From contig JAIUPO010000002.1 in assembly GCA_020160805.1 (NCBI GenBank), positions 170,842-234,841 of the forward strand: a stretch of DNA of 64,000 nt. The letters run 5' to 3'. The position numbers and the translations under genes were made by a program. Origin of the DNA: Actinomycetota bacterium. Its GTDB lineage: Bacteria > Actinomycetota > Actinomycetes > Actinomycetales > Dermatophilaceae. The notes below the pieces were generated by a model, which saw only the letters and a list, made by a program, of their open reading frames with translations, ran no database searches and was not told the origin of the DNA. The stretch's first letter is position 1, and each line of letters begins with the position of its first letter. This document shows, in pieces, positions 7,493 to 15,787 of this stretch.

Positions 7493-10336
7493 TCAGTTCC
7501 CGCGGCGGGTGACGTGGGGGGCGCGGCGAATGCTGAGCGCGGCGATGAGGGCCGCGACGAGCGGGACGCCGAGCAGGATCATCGCCATCGGGATCAGGGG
7601 TATGCCGACCGTCGGGTCCACCGTGTGCTCCACCCCGCTCTGGTCCCACCATCTCGTCGTCGTCGGATAGGCGATCGCGACGCCGGCGACGAGGCCGATG
7701 GCGATGCCGAGCACACCGCCGATGACGGCAACAGTCGCGGCCTGGGCGGCGGCGAAGCGCCGCCTCGTGCCCTTCGTCGCGCCGACCGCGGCCAGCGTGC
7801 CCATGTCCGCCTGCTGTTCGGCGAGCGCGAGTGCCGTGCTGATCAGCGTGACGACGACCAGCAGGAAGCCGGCGATGCCGAGCACACCGAGCATGAGCCA
7901 CTTGTCGGGCCGCTCGTAGCCGCGCTCGACCTCCATATAGCCAGCGTCACCGAGGGCCTCCTGGACCTTCTTCTGGTCGGCCCGGGTGATGGCGCCGCGG
8001 GTGTCAAAGACCTGGAACTCGTTGATAACGGTGGGGATGTTGTGCTGCTGCGTGAACTCGGTGGACAAAACCATTCCGAGGCTCGACGAGGCAGCTCCCC
8101 GGTTGGTGGCATTCGCGGGCATCGGCACGGCCGCAACCTCGATCTCCCGAGGCTCGCTCACCAGCGTGCTCTTTCCGGACCTCTCGTCGTAGCGGAAGGA
8201 ACCCGTGAGCAGGCGAGCCTTGCCGTCGGGGATGAGCTTCGCGTCATAGACCAAGACACCGTCCTTGGCGATCGTGGCGCCATCAGCTTTGTCGAGTTGG
8301 AAGCGGCGCACGATCTCGGCCGCCGGCATCACCGTGATTTGGCTGCGACCGGCGTTATAGATCCCCTGGTTGCCGACCTGCTGGCAGCGGTTTGCGGTTG
8401 GCTCGACCATGCCGTCTGGAGAGTCGAACTGAGGCAAAGATTCCTGGACCGAGCAGCCGGGCGTCATGAGCGACACCCACGGCTCGGCAGATGGTGCGGT
8501 GTTCCCCTGCCACTCGGCACCGATGTACGGCATGGGGACCAAGCGCCAGGTTGGAGCGATGCTGCGGATCTGCTCGGTCGTGCCCGTCAGATCGTTGGGG
8601 GCGACGCCGATCCGGCCCTCTCCGGCGATATTTCGTGGTTCGTAGTGGCTTGCCTCGAATTGGGTGTTGCTCTCCAACGCAATCGAGAAGGTGGCAAGCA
8701 AGGCCGAACCGGCCATCAGCGCCGCGACGGTGGGGGCCGCGCGATGCCGCTGGCGCGCGGCATCGCGGGTGGCCATCCGAATGGCGACGGGGAAACGCCC
8801 GGCCAGCCGGCCCGCCCATACGAGCAGCAGGGGGATCAGGCAGACGGCTCCGGTCACCAGACCGAAGACCCCCGCGACCCCCGCAGCCGTGGAGGTGCTG
8901 GTGACCGCGACGAAGACGCCGACGGCACCGAGGGCGAAGAGCACGACGCCGATGAGCGGCAGCAGGCGGTTGTGCGGGGGCGAGACGTTCTGGCCCTTCA
9001 TCACTCCGACGATGTCCAAGCGGCCCAGGCGCAGCGCCGGGATCATGGCGGCCGTGAGGGCGGCCAGGATCGCGCAGATCAGCACGATGAGGGACGGCAC
9101 GATGGGGATGTCCAGCGGCCCGAACAGGGTCGACCACGGTCGCATCCGGAACCAGATCGCCGTGCCCGCGGCGACGGCCAAGGCCCCGACGACGGCGCCG
9201 ACGACGGCGGCGAGGACGCCCAGGACGAGCGCGGTGCCGAGCACGGAGCGGCGCAATTGCCGGACTTCGGCGCCATTGCTCGCGGCGAGGGCGAGGGAGC
9301 GGCGTTGCCGGCCGGCGCTGACCGCGAAGGCCGGACCGACGAGCAGGGCGGTGACCAGGAAGAGCACGGCACCGAACATGGCGGCCATCAACTTCGCCTC
9401 GTTGTCGAAGTTGTTCTGCTCGTCCCAGGCTTCCCCGGGCAGTTCGGACGCCGCCGGCGGGTGCTCGACGACATAGCGACTGGTCAGGGCCAGGCCGTAG
9501 TCGTTGAGGCGGCGGACCTCGGACCAGGTGACGGGATCACCGGTGATGATCCAGTTTGTGCTCCAGACGCTGCCCTCGGCGGCGGGCAGTGGCGCCGTCG
9601 ACATCAGGTGTGGCATCCCGAAATCCGGGTCGAGGACCTTCGCCGTGCCGACGATGGTCAGCGGCGTCGTCTCCGTGCCCAGGCGCACGTCCAGCGTCCC
9701 GCTGGTCGGCATACCCTCGTGGATGCCGAGCGGGGTGACGACCACCTCGCTGCTTGTGGTCGGCCACCGGCCAGAGGTGAGGGTCAGCTTCGGGCCGAGG
9801 TTGGCGGTGGGATCGACATACATCACCAGTGCGCGGGGGAACTTCGTGCCGTTAACCCAACGCACTTCGCCGGTCTGGACGGACACGACCTTGCCGGGGA
9901 TGAGCGCGTCGAGGGCCGCGGTGCGCTCGGCTGTCGTGCCGTCTTCGGTGAAGCCGGGGATGGGCTTAGCCTTGCGGCTCGCGTCGCTGTCGTCTTCGTT
10001 GTAACCCCATTGGCTCTGGCCGTCGATTCCTTGGATGACCTTTTCCGGTGAGATGGAATAGATGATCGCCTGCCCCGAGCCGACGGAGGCGTCGAGGCGC
10101 TCCGCAATGCTGCGCATCGACGTCGACGCGAAACTCAGGCCGCCGACGATGAGGGCCACCGGCAGGGCGACCATGACAAGCACGAGCGCGCTTCTGCCCT
10201 TGTAGCGCAAGGCATCTCGGCGCGCCATCTTCAACGAGACGCGCCAGCTGGAGAGCCAGCGCTGGAAGCGGCTGCTGCGTGCCGTGGGTGCTGGGCTGGG
10301 CGGCGCGGTCGGCCGCTCGGTGACGGTGGCGGACAT
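7493..10336 (-). CDS. FtsX-like ABC transporter permease
   Basis: A 947-residue FtsX/MacB-type permease with about ten predicted membrane segments: one near residues 48-70, clusters around 320-470, further ones around 480-570, and four in the C-terminal FtsX domain. Two large extracytoplasmic domains sit between segment 1 and the first cluster and between the middle and final clusters. This is the actinobacterial fused-permease layout (two FtsX units in one chain). It lies 2 bp downstream of its ATPase and is part of the PadR-regulated operon. Typical substrates are peptides, antibiotics or lipoproteins; none is indicated here. Confidence 0.9.
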   Translation of the reverse strand: MSATVTERPTAPPSPAPTARSSRFQRWLSSWRVSLKMARRDALRYKGRSALVLVMVALPVALIVGGLSFASTSMRSIAERLDASVGSGQAIIYSISPEKVIQGIDGQSQWGYNEDDSDASRKAKPIPGFTEDGTTAERTAALDALIPGKVVSVQTGEVRWVNGTKFPRALVMYVDPTANLGPKLTLTSGRWPTTSSEVVVTPLGIHEGMPTSGTLDVRLGTETTPLTIVGTAKVLDPDFGMPHLMSTAPLPAAEGSVWSTNWIITGDPVTWSEVRRLNDYGLALTSRYVVEHPPAASELPGEAWDEQNNFDNEAKLMAAMFGAVLFLVTALLVGPAFAVSAGRQRRSLALAASNGAEVRQLRRSVLGTALVLGVLAAVVGAVVGALAVAAGTAIWFRMRPWSTLFGPLDIPIVPSLIVLICAILAALTAAMIPALRLGRLDIVGVMKGQNVSPPHNRLLPLIGVVLFALGAVGVFVAVTSTSTAAGVAGVFGLVTGAVCLIPLLLVWAGRLAGRFPVAIRMATRDAARQRHRAAPTVAALMAGSALLATFSIALESNTQFEASHYEPRNIAGEGRIGVAPNDLTGTTEQIRSIAPTWRLVPMPYIGAEWQGNTAPSAEPWVSLMTPGCSVQESLPQFDSPDGMVEPTANRCQQVGNQGIYNAGRSQITVMPAAEIVRRFQLDKADGATIAKDGVLVYDAKLIPDGKARLLTGSFRYDERSGKSTLVSEPREIEVAAVPMPANATNRGAASSSLGMVLSTEFTQQHNIPTVINEFQVFDTRGAITRADQKKVQEALGDAGYMEVERGYERPDKWLMLGVLGIAGFLLVVVTLISTALALAEQQADMGTLAAVGATKGTRRRFAAAQAATVAVIGGVLGIAIGLVAGVAIAYPTTTRWWDQSGVEHTVDPTVGIPLIPMAMILLGVPLVAALIAALSIRRAPHVTRRGN

Positions 10337-10338
10337 CG

Positions 10339-11064
10339 TCAGGCCCCCGTGCCGGCGAGGATGTCTTCGGCGGACTCGGCGGAGCCGGTGGTGTCCACGA
10401 CGACGCCATCGCGCAGGAAGACGACCCGGTCGGCCCAGGCCGCGTGGCGTGCCTCGTGGGTGACGAGCAGCCCGGCAGCGCCGGCATTGCAGCGGTCCCG
10501 CAGCACGCGCAGGACACCCTCGCCGGTCTGCGAATCGAGCGCGCCGGTCGGCTCGTCGGCCAGGACCAGGCGCCGGTCGCCGACGAGCGCGCGGGCGATC
10601 GCGACGCGCTGTTGCTGGCCGCCGGACATCTTGTCGGGATAGCGGTCGGCGAGTTCCATGACCCCGACCACCTCGAGGATCTCGCGGGCGGCGCGGCGGC
10701 CATCGCGCACCGACATACCGTCCAGTTCCAGGGGAAGGGCGACATTCTCGGCTGCGGTGAGCGAGGGGATGAGGTTGAAGTCCTGGAAGACGAAGCCGAC
10801 GCGGCGGCGGCGGAGCGCGGCGAGCTTGGTGGCATCGAGGCGCCCGACTTCGGCGTCCTCGATCCAGACCTCGCCGCTGGTGGCCTTGTCGAGGCTGCCG
10901 GCGAGGTTGAGCAGGGTGGACTTGCCGGAGCCGCTGGGGCCCATGACGGCGACGAGCTCGCCGGGCTGGACCTGCAGGCTCACCCCGCGCAGTGCGTGGA
11001 CGGCCGTCTCCCCCTCTCCGTGCGTGCGGACGACGTCGACCAGGCGAAGGATCGGTGCGGTCAT
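10339..11064 (-). CDS. ABC transporter ATP-binding protein (MacB/LolD type)
   Basis: A 241-residue ATPase with Walker A GPSGSGKST near residue 42, Q-loop FVFQDFNLIPSL, signature MSGGQQQRVAIARAL, Walker B LVLADEPTGALDS and H-loop VTHEARHA. The LADEPTGALD form and the DFNLIP Q-loop are typical of the MacB/FtsE/LolD group. The start codon overlaps the stop of the PadR gene (ATGA), and the permease follows directly. Confidence 0.93.
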   Translation of the reverse strand: MTAPILRLVDVVRTHGEGETAVHALRGVSLQVQPGELVAVMGPSGSGKSTLLNLAGSLDKATSGEVWIEDAEVGRLDATKLAALRRRRVGFVFQDFNLIPSLTAAENVALPLELDGMSVRDGRRAAREILEVVGVMELADRYPDKMSGGQQQRVAIARALVGDRRLVLADEPTGALDSQTGEGVLRVLRDRCNAGAAGLLVTHEARHAAWADRVVFLRDGVVVDTTGSAESAEDILAGTGA

Positions 11065-11711
11065 TTCTGCTGGGCCCCCTTGGTGATGGATTCGTATGCC
11101 GTGCTCGTGTCGTGTGCCGTGTGCTCCCGGCCGGCTCCCGGGTCGGGGGCGGCCGGGGTCCTAGGGCGGGCGGCCTCGAGCGCCAACCGGGACTCGACGT
11201 GATCGAGCCAGCGGACCTCGGATTCCGCGGCGAAGATGAGGTTCTCCAGGACCAGCAGCCAGGCGAGGTCGTTGGAACTGGCGGCCTCCGCGGCCTGCCG
11301 GTCCGTCGCCTGGACCTTCAGCCGGGTCAGGTCGCGCAGATGTTTCAGGGTCGCGGTGCGCTGGGTCTGCACCACGCCCGGCACGTCGACGCCTGGCGTG
11401 GTGACGGCCAGGGCGAGCTTGATGACGAGTTCGTCGCGCGGCGTCTCGTCGCGGTCGACGGGGGTGCGCCACCAGGTGGTGACCTCTTCGAGGCCGAGCG
11501 GCGTCAGGTGATAGAGGATGCGCCCCTCGTCGTCGGCCTGCGGATCCTGCTCGACCAAGCCGTCGCGCTCCAGGCGGGCGAGGGTGGTGTAGACCTGCCC
11601 GACATTGAGCGGCCACGTCCCCCCCGTGCGCGCCTCGAACTCGCTGCGCAACTGCGCGCCATACATCGAACTCTCCGCCAGCAGCGCCAGCATTCCCAAT
11701 TTGACCGACAT
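11061..11711 (-). CDS. PadR-family transcriptional regulator
   Basis: A 216-residue regulator with an N-terminal winged helix (MSVKLGMLALLAESSMYGAQL, then the VGQVYTTLARLERDGLV recognition part) and a C-terminal helical dimerisation region. PadR proteins usually repress their own operon and an adjacent drug or peptide exporter. ATG 11711 is chosen because GGGAG lies 8 nt upstream and because members begin at this point. The gene heads the operon PadR-ATPase-permease, with a 4-bp overlap to the ATPase. Three near-identical palindromes upstream are candidate operators. Confidence 0.88.
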   Translation of the reverse strand: MSVKLGMLALLAESSMYGAQLRSEFEARTGGTWPLNVGQVYTTLARLERDGLVEQDPQADDEGRILYHLTPLGLEEVTTWWRTPVDRDETPRDELVIKLALAVTTPGVDVPGVVQTQRTATLKHLRDLTRLKVQATDRQAAEAASSNDLAWLLVLENLIFAAESEVRWLDHVESRLALEAARPRTPAAPDPGAGREHTAHDTSTAYESITKGAQQK

Positions 11712-11744
11712 GACATCCGCTCCCATCTGCCCGGCCGGGGCCGA

Positions 11745-11811
11745 GATACCGAGTATCAGGCCAGGTGAGGCAACCGTATACCGGGTATTGGCTTGCGTCA
11801 ATACTGAGTAG
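11745..11811 (-). promoter_or_regulatory. Three ATACYGRGTAT boxes, likely PadR operators
   Basis: Boxes ataccgagtat (11746-11756, flanked G/C to make a perfect GATAC-CGA-GTATC), ataccgggtat (11778-11788) and atactgagtag (11801-11811) share one dyad consensus. Centres are 32 and 23 bp apart. A possible minus-strand promoter, TTGACG (11801-11796) and TATACG (11780-11775) with a short 15-bp spacer, overlaps boxes 2 and 3. Confidence 0.65.
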
Positions 11812-11887
11812 GTGACCGAATGGACCCCTCCGTCGGGTGCGCCTCGGCCGTGTAATAGCGGTGGGGGCAATCCCGTGGGGAGGTGGC

Positions 11888-12985
11888 ATGGAGTTCGAGG
11901 AGTTGGTGCGGGCGCGGTATGGCGCCCTGGTGCGGGCGGCCTTCCTCCTCACCGGCTCCCGCGAGGGTGCGGAGGATCTTGTGCAGGACGTGCTCGTGCG
12001 CGCCGGCACCCGCTGGCCCCGGATCACCGATCGCGGTCATCCGGAGGCTTATGTCCGGCGGATGCTCGTGACCCAGTCCATCGACACCTGGCGCAAATGG
12101 CACCGTGAGGTGCCCGCGGGGGAGGCCACGGCATACCTCCTGCAGAGCGCAGCGGAGCCGGTCGCGGTGCCCACGCGGGTCGCCCTCGCCCGGGCGCTCG
12201 CCCGGCCCCGACGGCCGCGTGCTGGGCGGGGCGATCGCCGATCCTGCCAGTGGGCAGATCGCGTGGCCTTGCGTCACCTCGCGACCGGTGTGGTGGGCTC
12301 GTACGCCCTGGCGACACCCGGCAGCTTCAGCCTTTTCCAGATGACCGACCCGGCGGGCGAACGCTGGTCGGCCGACGCCACTGCCCTGTTCATCCCGGCA
12401 GGCCCCGGCCCCGCCACAGACCTGGCCGTTGCGCCGAGCGGAGTCGTTCTGTCCGCTCCGCCGGGTGGCCGACGCGGGCCCGCCGGGCTGACGGTCGTCC
12501 CGAGGCTCGGCGCGGGAGGTTCTCGACCGGTTGTCGTGCTCGGCTTTTCGGGCCATGACGTGGTCGGTGTCGGTGGGGTCGAGAAGGGTCAGGCGTGTCA
12601 TCTGTATGCCCTCGGCAGTGGTGATCAGGCGCCGGAGCCGTGGAGATCCACCGCGGTGCTGCGATCCCACACTGCGTGTTGGGCGGACGGGTCGACGGGC
12701 GCGGTGGCCCCGGATGGATGGTCCGCCGGGTTGTGGGCCGGCCGGGGTTCTGGGGGTCGGTGGTCCTCGATCAATGTCCTGGACGGCAAGCTCGCGACGG
12801 CTACGGCGGTGGCGGGCGGTTGGGTGCCGGGCGCGCCGTGGCGAGCCGGGCAGCCACTGACGAAGGGCCGAGCGGCGGCATACGAGCTCATGGATGGTGC
12901 GGGGCAGGTGGTCGTCGAGACGGATCCGGCTCTAGGGGTCGAGAAGATCCAACTGGCGCAGTGGTTCCTCGACGAGCGGGGGTGA
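11888..12985 (+). CDS. Chimeric gene: ECF sigma N-half joined to unrelated C-half
   Basis: The first 100 or so residues are a clear SigE-family ECF sigma factor region 2 (MEFEELVRARYGALVRAAFL, DLVQDVLVRA, RMLVTQSIDTWRKWHREVP). After VALARALA, where region 4 (usually LPxRQRAVVVLRY) should begin, the sequence becomes low-complexity Arg-rich and then continues as a beta-rich, secreted-protein-like half ending AQWFLDERG with no helix-turn-helix. In another frame DGRVLGGAIADPASGQIAWP (about 12219-12278) looks more protein-like, suggesting a frameshift near the junction. A good ribosome site (GGGGAGG) precedes ATG 11888. The protein could not bind a -35 element through region 4. Confidence 0.6.
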   Translation: MEFEELVRARYGALVRAAFLLTGSREGAEDLVQDVLVRAGTRWPRITDRGHPEAYVRRMLVTQSIDTWRKWHREVPAGEATAYLLQSAAEPVAVPTRVALARALARPRRPRAGRGDRRSCQWADRVALRHLATGVVGSYALATPGSFSLFQMTDPAGERWSADATALFIPAGPGPATDLAVAPSGVVLSAPPGGRRGPAGLTVVPRLGAGGSRPVVVLGFSGHDVVGVGGVEKGQACHLYALGSGDQAPEPWRSTAVLRSHTACWADGSTGAVAPDGWSAGLWAGRGSGGRWSSINVLDGKLATATAVAGGWVPGAPWRAGQPLTKGRAAAYELMDGAGQVVVETDPALGVEKIQLAQWFLDERG

Positions 12986-13106
12986 CGGGCCGGGCGGGCC
13001 GACGGACTACAGGTATGCGCCACCCTGGCCGGGCGCACGGGCATACGTGCAGGTCAGGGGCTTGCTCACGATCCGGCGCACTCAATTCTGTAGCCGGTCG
13101 GGCCGC

Positions 13107-14084
13107 TCAGGGCAGGAGCAGCAGCTTGCCGATGTGCTGGCTGGCCTCGAGGTCGCGGTGGGCCTGCGCGGCTTCGGCGAGCGGGTAGCTCGCCTGGATC
13201 ACCGGCGTGACGTCGCCCGCGGCGATGAGCGGCCACACGTGCTCGCGGACCGCGGCGACGATCGTGGCCTTCTCACCGGCCGGCCGGGCGCGCAGCGAGG
13301 TGGCGATCACCGCGGCGCGCTTGGTCAGGAGTTGGCCGAGGTTCAGCTCGCCCACCGCCCCACCCTGCAGGCCGATGACGACGAGGCGGCCGTTGACGGC
13401 GAGGGCATCGACATTGCGCGGGAGGTACTTCGCGCCCATATTGTCGAGGATGACGTCCGCGCCCCGCCCGTCACTGGCCTCCTTGACCCGGGCGACGAAG
13501 TCCTCGTCCCGGTAGTTGATCAGCACCTCGGCGCCGAGGTCACGGCATACATCCAGCTTGTCCTGGGAGCCGGCGGTGACGGCGACCCGGGCGCCGACCG
13601 CGCGGGCCAACTGGATCGCCATCGTGCCGATGCCCGAGGAGCCACCGTGGCACAAAAAGAATTCTCCAGGTTGGAGATTCGCGGTGAGGAAGACATTGGA
13701 CCAGACCGTGCACGTCACCTCGGGGAGAGCGGCCGCGTCCCGGAGCGAGATGCCGGCGGGTATGGGGAGGAGTTGCGTCGCGGGGACGGCGACCAGCTCG
13801 GCATACCCCCCGCCGGTCAGGAGCGCGCACACCTCGTCGCCGACCGCCCAGCCCTCAACCCCCTCCCCGAGGGCGTCGATGGTGCCGCTGACTTCCAAGC
13901 CGGGGTATGCCGATGCCCCCGCCGGCGGCGGATAGAACCCCTTGCGCTGCATGACATCCGCGCGATTCACTCCCGCCGCGGCGACCCGGATCCGCGCCTC
14001 TCCGGGGCCGGGGGTCGGGTCGGGCACGTCGGCCAGGATCAGCGCGTCGTGCTCGCCGGGGGTCGGGATCGTGATCGCCTTCAT
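13107..14084 (-). CDS. NAD(P)H quinone oxidoreductase, PIG3 family
   Basis: A 325-residue zinc-independent medium-chain reductase. GroES-like N-terminal domain (AAAGVNRADVMQRKGFYPPP, the PIG3/TIGR02824 hallmark), then a Rossmann domain with CHGGSSGIGTMAIQLARA near residue 145. It likely reduces quinones or enones with NADPH. It converges on the chimeric sigma gene across about 120 bp containing GTATGCGCC and GGCATAC but no clear terminator. On the opposite strand a long open frame exists but is a shadow. Confidence 0.88.
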   Translation of the reverse strand: MKAITIPTPGEHDALILADVPDPTPGPGEARIRVAAAGVNRADVMQRKGFYPPPAGASAYPGLEVSGTIDALGEGVEGWAVGDEVCALLTGGGYAELVAVPATQLLPIPAGISLRDAAALPEVTCTVWSNVFLTANLQPGEFFLCHGGSSGIGTMAIQLARAVGARVAVTAGSQDKLDVCRDLGAEVLINYRDEDFVARVKEASDGRGADVILDNMGAKYLPRNVDALAVNGRLVVIGLQGGAVGELNLGQLLTKRAAVIATSLRARPAGEKATIVAAVREHVWPLIAAGDVTPVIQASYPLAEAAQAHRDLEASQHIGKLLLLP

Positions 14085-14139
14085 GCCTCCCGATCGTAGG
14101 CTCCGGGGAGCGGTGCGTCGGTGGGGCAGGATTCACCGC

Positions 14140-15057
14140 ATGAGCGGCGACGTCGACCGAGCCAATGAGCCGCGGACGCTCGCGGCGGCCGTCGTCACGA
14201 TGCTCTTCTGGGCGTCGGCCTTCATCGGGATCCGCGCGGCGGGCCAGCACTTCGATCCGGGCGCCTTGGCGCTGCTGCGGATGACGGTCGGGAGTGTCGT
14301 CCTCGGCGTCATCGCCGCGGTGCGGGGGATCCGGTGGCCGCCGCGCCGGTCGCTGCCGGGGATCGCGGCATGGGCCGTGGCGTGGTTCTGCGTCTACAAC
14401 TTCGCGCTGAACACCGCCGAGCAGGCCATCGACGCCGGCACGGCGGCGCTGGTGGTCAACCTGGCGCCGCTGATGGTCGTCATCGTCGGCGGTCTCGTTC
14501 TCGGAGAAGGCTTTCCGCGAGCGCTGGTGATCGGTGCGCCGATCTCGTTCCTCGGCGTCGCGATCATCGCGACCCAGTCGCGCGGTGGGCTTGTCGCCCT
14601 GTCGGGGCTCGCTCTCGCGCTGCTCGCCGCCGTGATGTATGCCGGGTGCACCCTCGGCCAGAAGCGGCTCCTCGCGAGCGTGGACTCCACGACGCTGACC
14701 TGGCTCGGGGCGGTCGCCGGGACGATTGCGTTGCTCCCGTGGGCCGGCCGCCTGGTGTCGGATCTGCAGACGGCGCCGGCGACGGCGACGATGTGGGTGA
14801 TCTATCTCGGGATCTTCCCCACCGCCCTGGCCTTCACGACGTGGGCTTATGTGCTGGCCCGCACCTCGGCCGGGCGCACGGCCGCGACGAGCTATATCGT
14901 CCCGGCCCTGGCGATCGCGATGTCGTGGCAGCTGCTGAGCGAAGCGCCCACGCTCCTGACTGTCCTCGGTGGCGTGCTGTGCCTGGTCGGGGTCGCGATC
15001 ACGCGGCTCGGCGGGCCGGTTCGCGGCCGCGCGTCGGGTCGCGAGGTTGACGGCTAA
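14140..15057 (+). CDS. EamA/DMT-family transporter
   Basis: A 305-residue inner-membrane protein with about ten membrane helices and two EamA repeats (residues about 15-145 and 155-290), the drug/metabolite transporter layout. Typical functions are export of amino acids or metabolites; no substrate can be read here. Start ATG 14140 follows CAGGAT by 7 nt, a leaderless pattern, and is divergent from the quinone oxidoreductase with 55 bp between starts. Confidence 0.88.
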   Translation: MSGDVDRANEPRTLAAAVVTMLFWASAFIGIRAAGQHFDPGALALLRMTVGSVVLGVIAAVRGIRWPPRRSLPGIAAWAVAWFCVYNFALNTAEQAIDAGTAALVVNLAPLMVVIVGGLVLGEGFPRALVIGAPISFLGVAIIATQSRGGLVALSGLALALLAAVMYAGCTLGQKRLLASVDSTTLTWLGAVAGTIALLPWAGRLVSDLQTAPATATMWVIYLGIFPTALAFTTWAYVLARTSAGRTAATSYIVPALAIAMSWQLLSEAPTLLTVLGGVLCLVGVAITRLGGPVRGRASGREVDG

Positions 15058-15065
15058 CCACCGAC

Positions 15066-15111
15066 CTACCGCCTGGTATGAGCCGTGATCGCGGCCAGTA
15101 CCAGGCGGTAG
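15066..15111. terminator. 13-bp inverted repeat between converging genes
   Basis: ctaccgcctggta (15066-15078) and taccaggcggtag (15099-15111) are exact complements around a 20-nt loop that can itself pair gcc/ggc. It separates the EamA gene from the 3' end of the TetR gene, so it probably serves both directions. No T-run follows. Confidence 0.65.
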
Positions 15112-15147
15112 CCCGGGCGTTAGGGGTGCGGGGTCAGGGGTGCGCAG

Positions 15148-15759
15148 TCACGGGCGGAGAGCAAGCGCGGACAGCGCACCAAGGGCGGCGACGCAATGCG
15201 CCGCCTCGGTCTCAGCCTCGGTGCCGGGAGGCAACTGGAGGGCGCGGTCCTCGGCATACGCCACCCACGCGTGCGCGACGCGCGGGTCGATGCCGGGCAG
15301 GGCACGGCATACGAGATCGGCGATGCCGGAGCGCAGGCTGGTGGCCGTGGCGCCGGGGTCGTCGAGGTCGGCGAGCGGGCCGGACTGGCCATAGACGAGC
15401 GCGAGATAGAAGTCGTGCCGGCGCACGATCTGGGCGATGAAGCGCTCGGCGAGTTGGCGAACGGCCGCCTCGCCCGCGACCCCGGGATCGGGCCGAACCG
15501 TGCGCAACACCCGGCGCCCGGCTGCGGCGACCACGGCCTCGTGGAAGGCCGCCTTGGTCGGGAAGTAGTGGAAGAGCAGGCCGCGCGAGACGCCCGCTTC
15601 CGTCGCGACCTCGTCGAGGGAGAGGTCCATCGCGGGCCGCTCGACGAATTTGCGCAAGCCGATCCCGAGCAGCTGGCGGCGCCGCTCGTCCGGGCTCAGC
15701 CGCACCCGTCCCGGCGGTGAGGCGGTGTGATCGTCGCGACTCGGCACGCTATTGAGCAT
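15148..15759 (-). CDS. TetR-family transcriptional regulator
   Basis: A 203-residue regulator with a TetR HTH (about residues 25-72: MDLSLDEVATEAGVSRGLLF then HYFPTKAAFHEAVV) and a helical ligand domain. It is divergent from the acyl-CoA dehydrogenase operon and very likely represses it, sensing an acyl-CoA or related ligand (inference from context). The ATG at 15759 lies inside a 9-1-9 palindrome; a later GTG before VRLSPDERRRQLL is an alternative start. Confidence 0.88.
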   Translation of the reverse strand: MLNSVPSRDDHTASPPGRVRLSPDERRRQLLGIGLRKFVERPAMDLSLDEVATEAGVSRGLLFHYFPTKAAFHEAVVAAAGRRVLRTVRPDPGVAGEAAVRQLAERFIAQIVRRHDFYLALVYGQSGPLADLDDPGATATSLRSGIADLVCRALPGIDPRVAHAWVAYAEDRALQLPPGTEAETEAAHCVAALGALSALALRP

Positions 15760-15768
15760 TGCTCAATA
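15750..15768. promoter_or_regulatory. TATTGAGCA-T-TGCTCAATA operator
   Basis: A perfect 9-bp inverted repeat with one central base between the divergent TetR and acyl-CoA dehydrogenase genes. TTGAGCA half-sites are typical of TetR regulators of fatty-acid genes in actinobacteria. It covers the TetR start codon and ends 7 bp before the first possible dehydrogenase start (ATG 15776), so one bound dimer could block both. Confidence 0.75.
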
Positions 15769-15787
15769 AGCCGTTATGGTCAAGGAC

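Noticed and set aside
7238..10051. A 937-codon open frame on the + strand opposite the FtsX-like permease
   Set aside because: It is Arg/Gly/Asp-rich low-complexity sequence with no domain, antisense to a permease with clear membrane segments; long antisense frames are common at this GC content.
12990..13075. GTATGCGCC ... GGGCGCACGGGCATAC as a terminator
   Set aside because: The arms do not pair cleanly; it is better counted as two copies related to the GTATGCC word.
13047..14099. 350-codon + strand frame opposite the quinone oxidoreductase
   Set aside because: The minus-strand protein has full PIG3-family motifs; the + frame shows no recognisable features.
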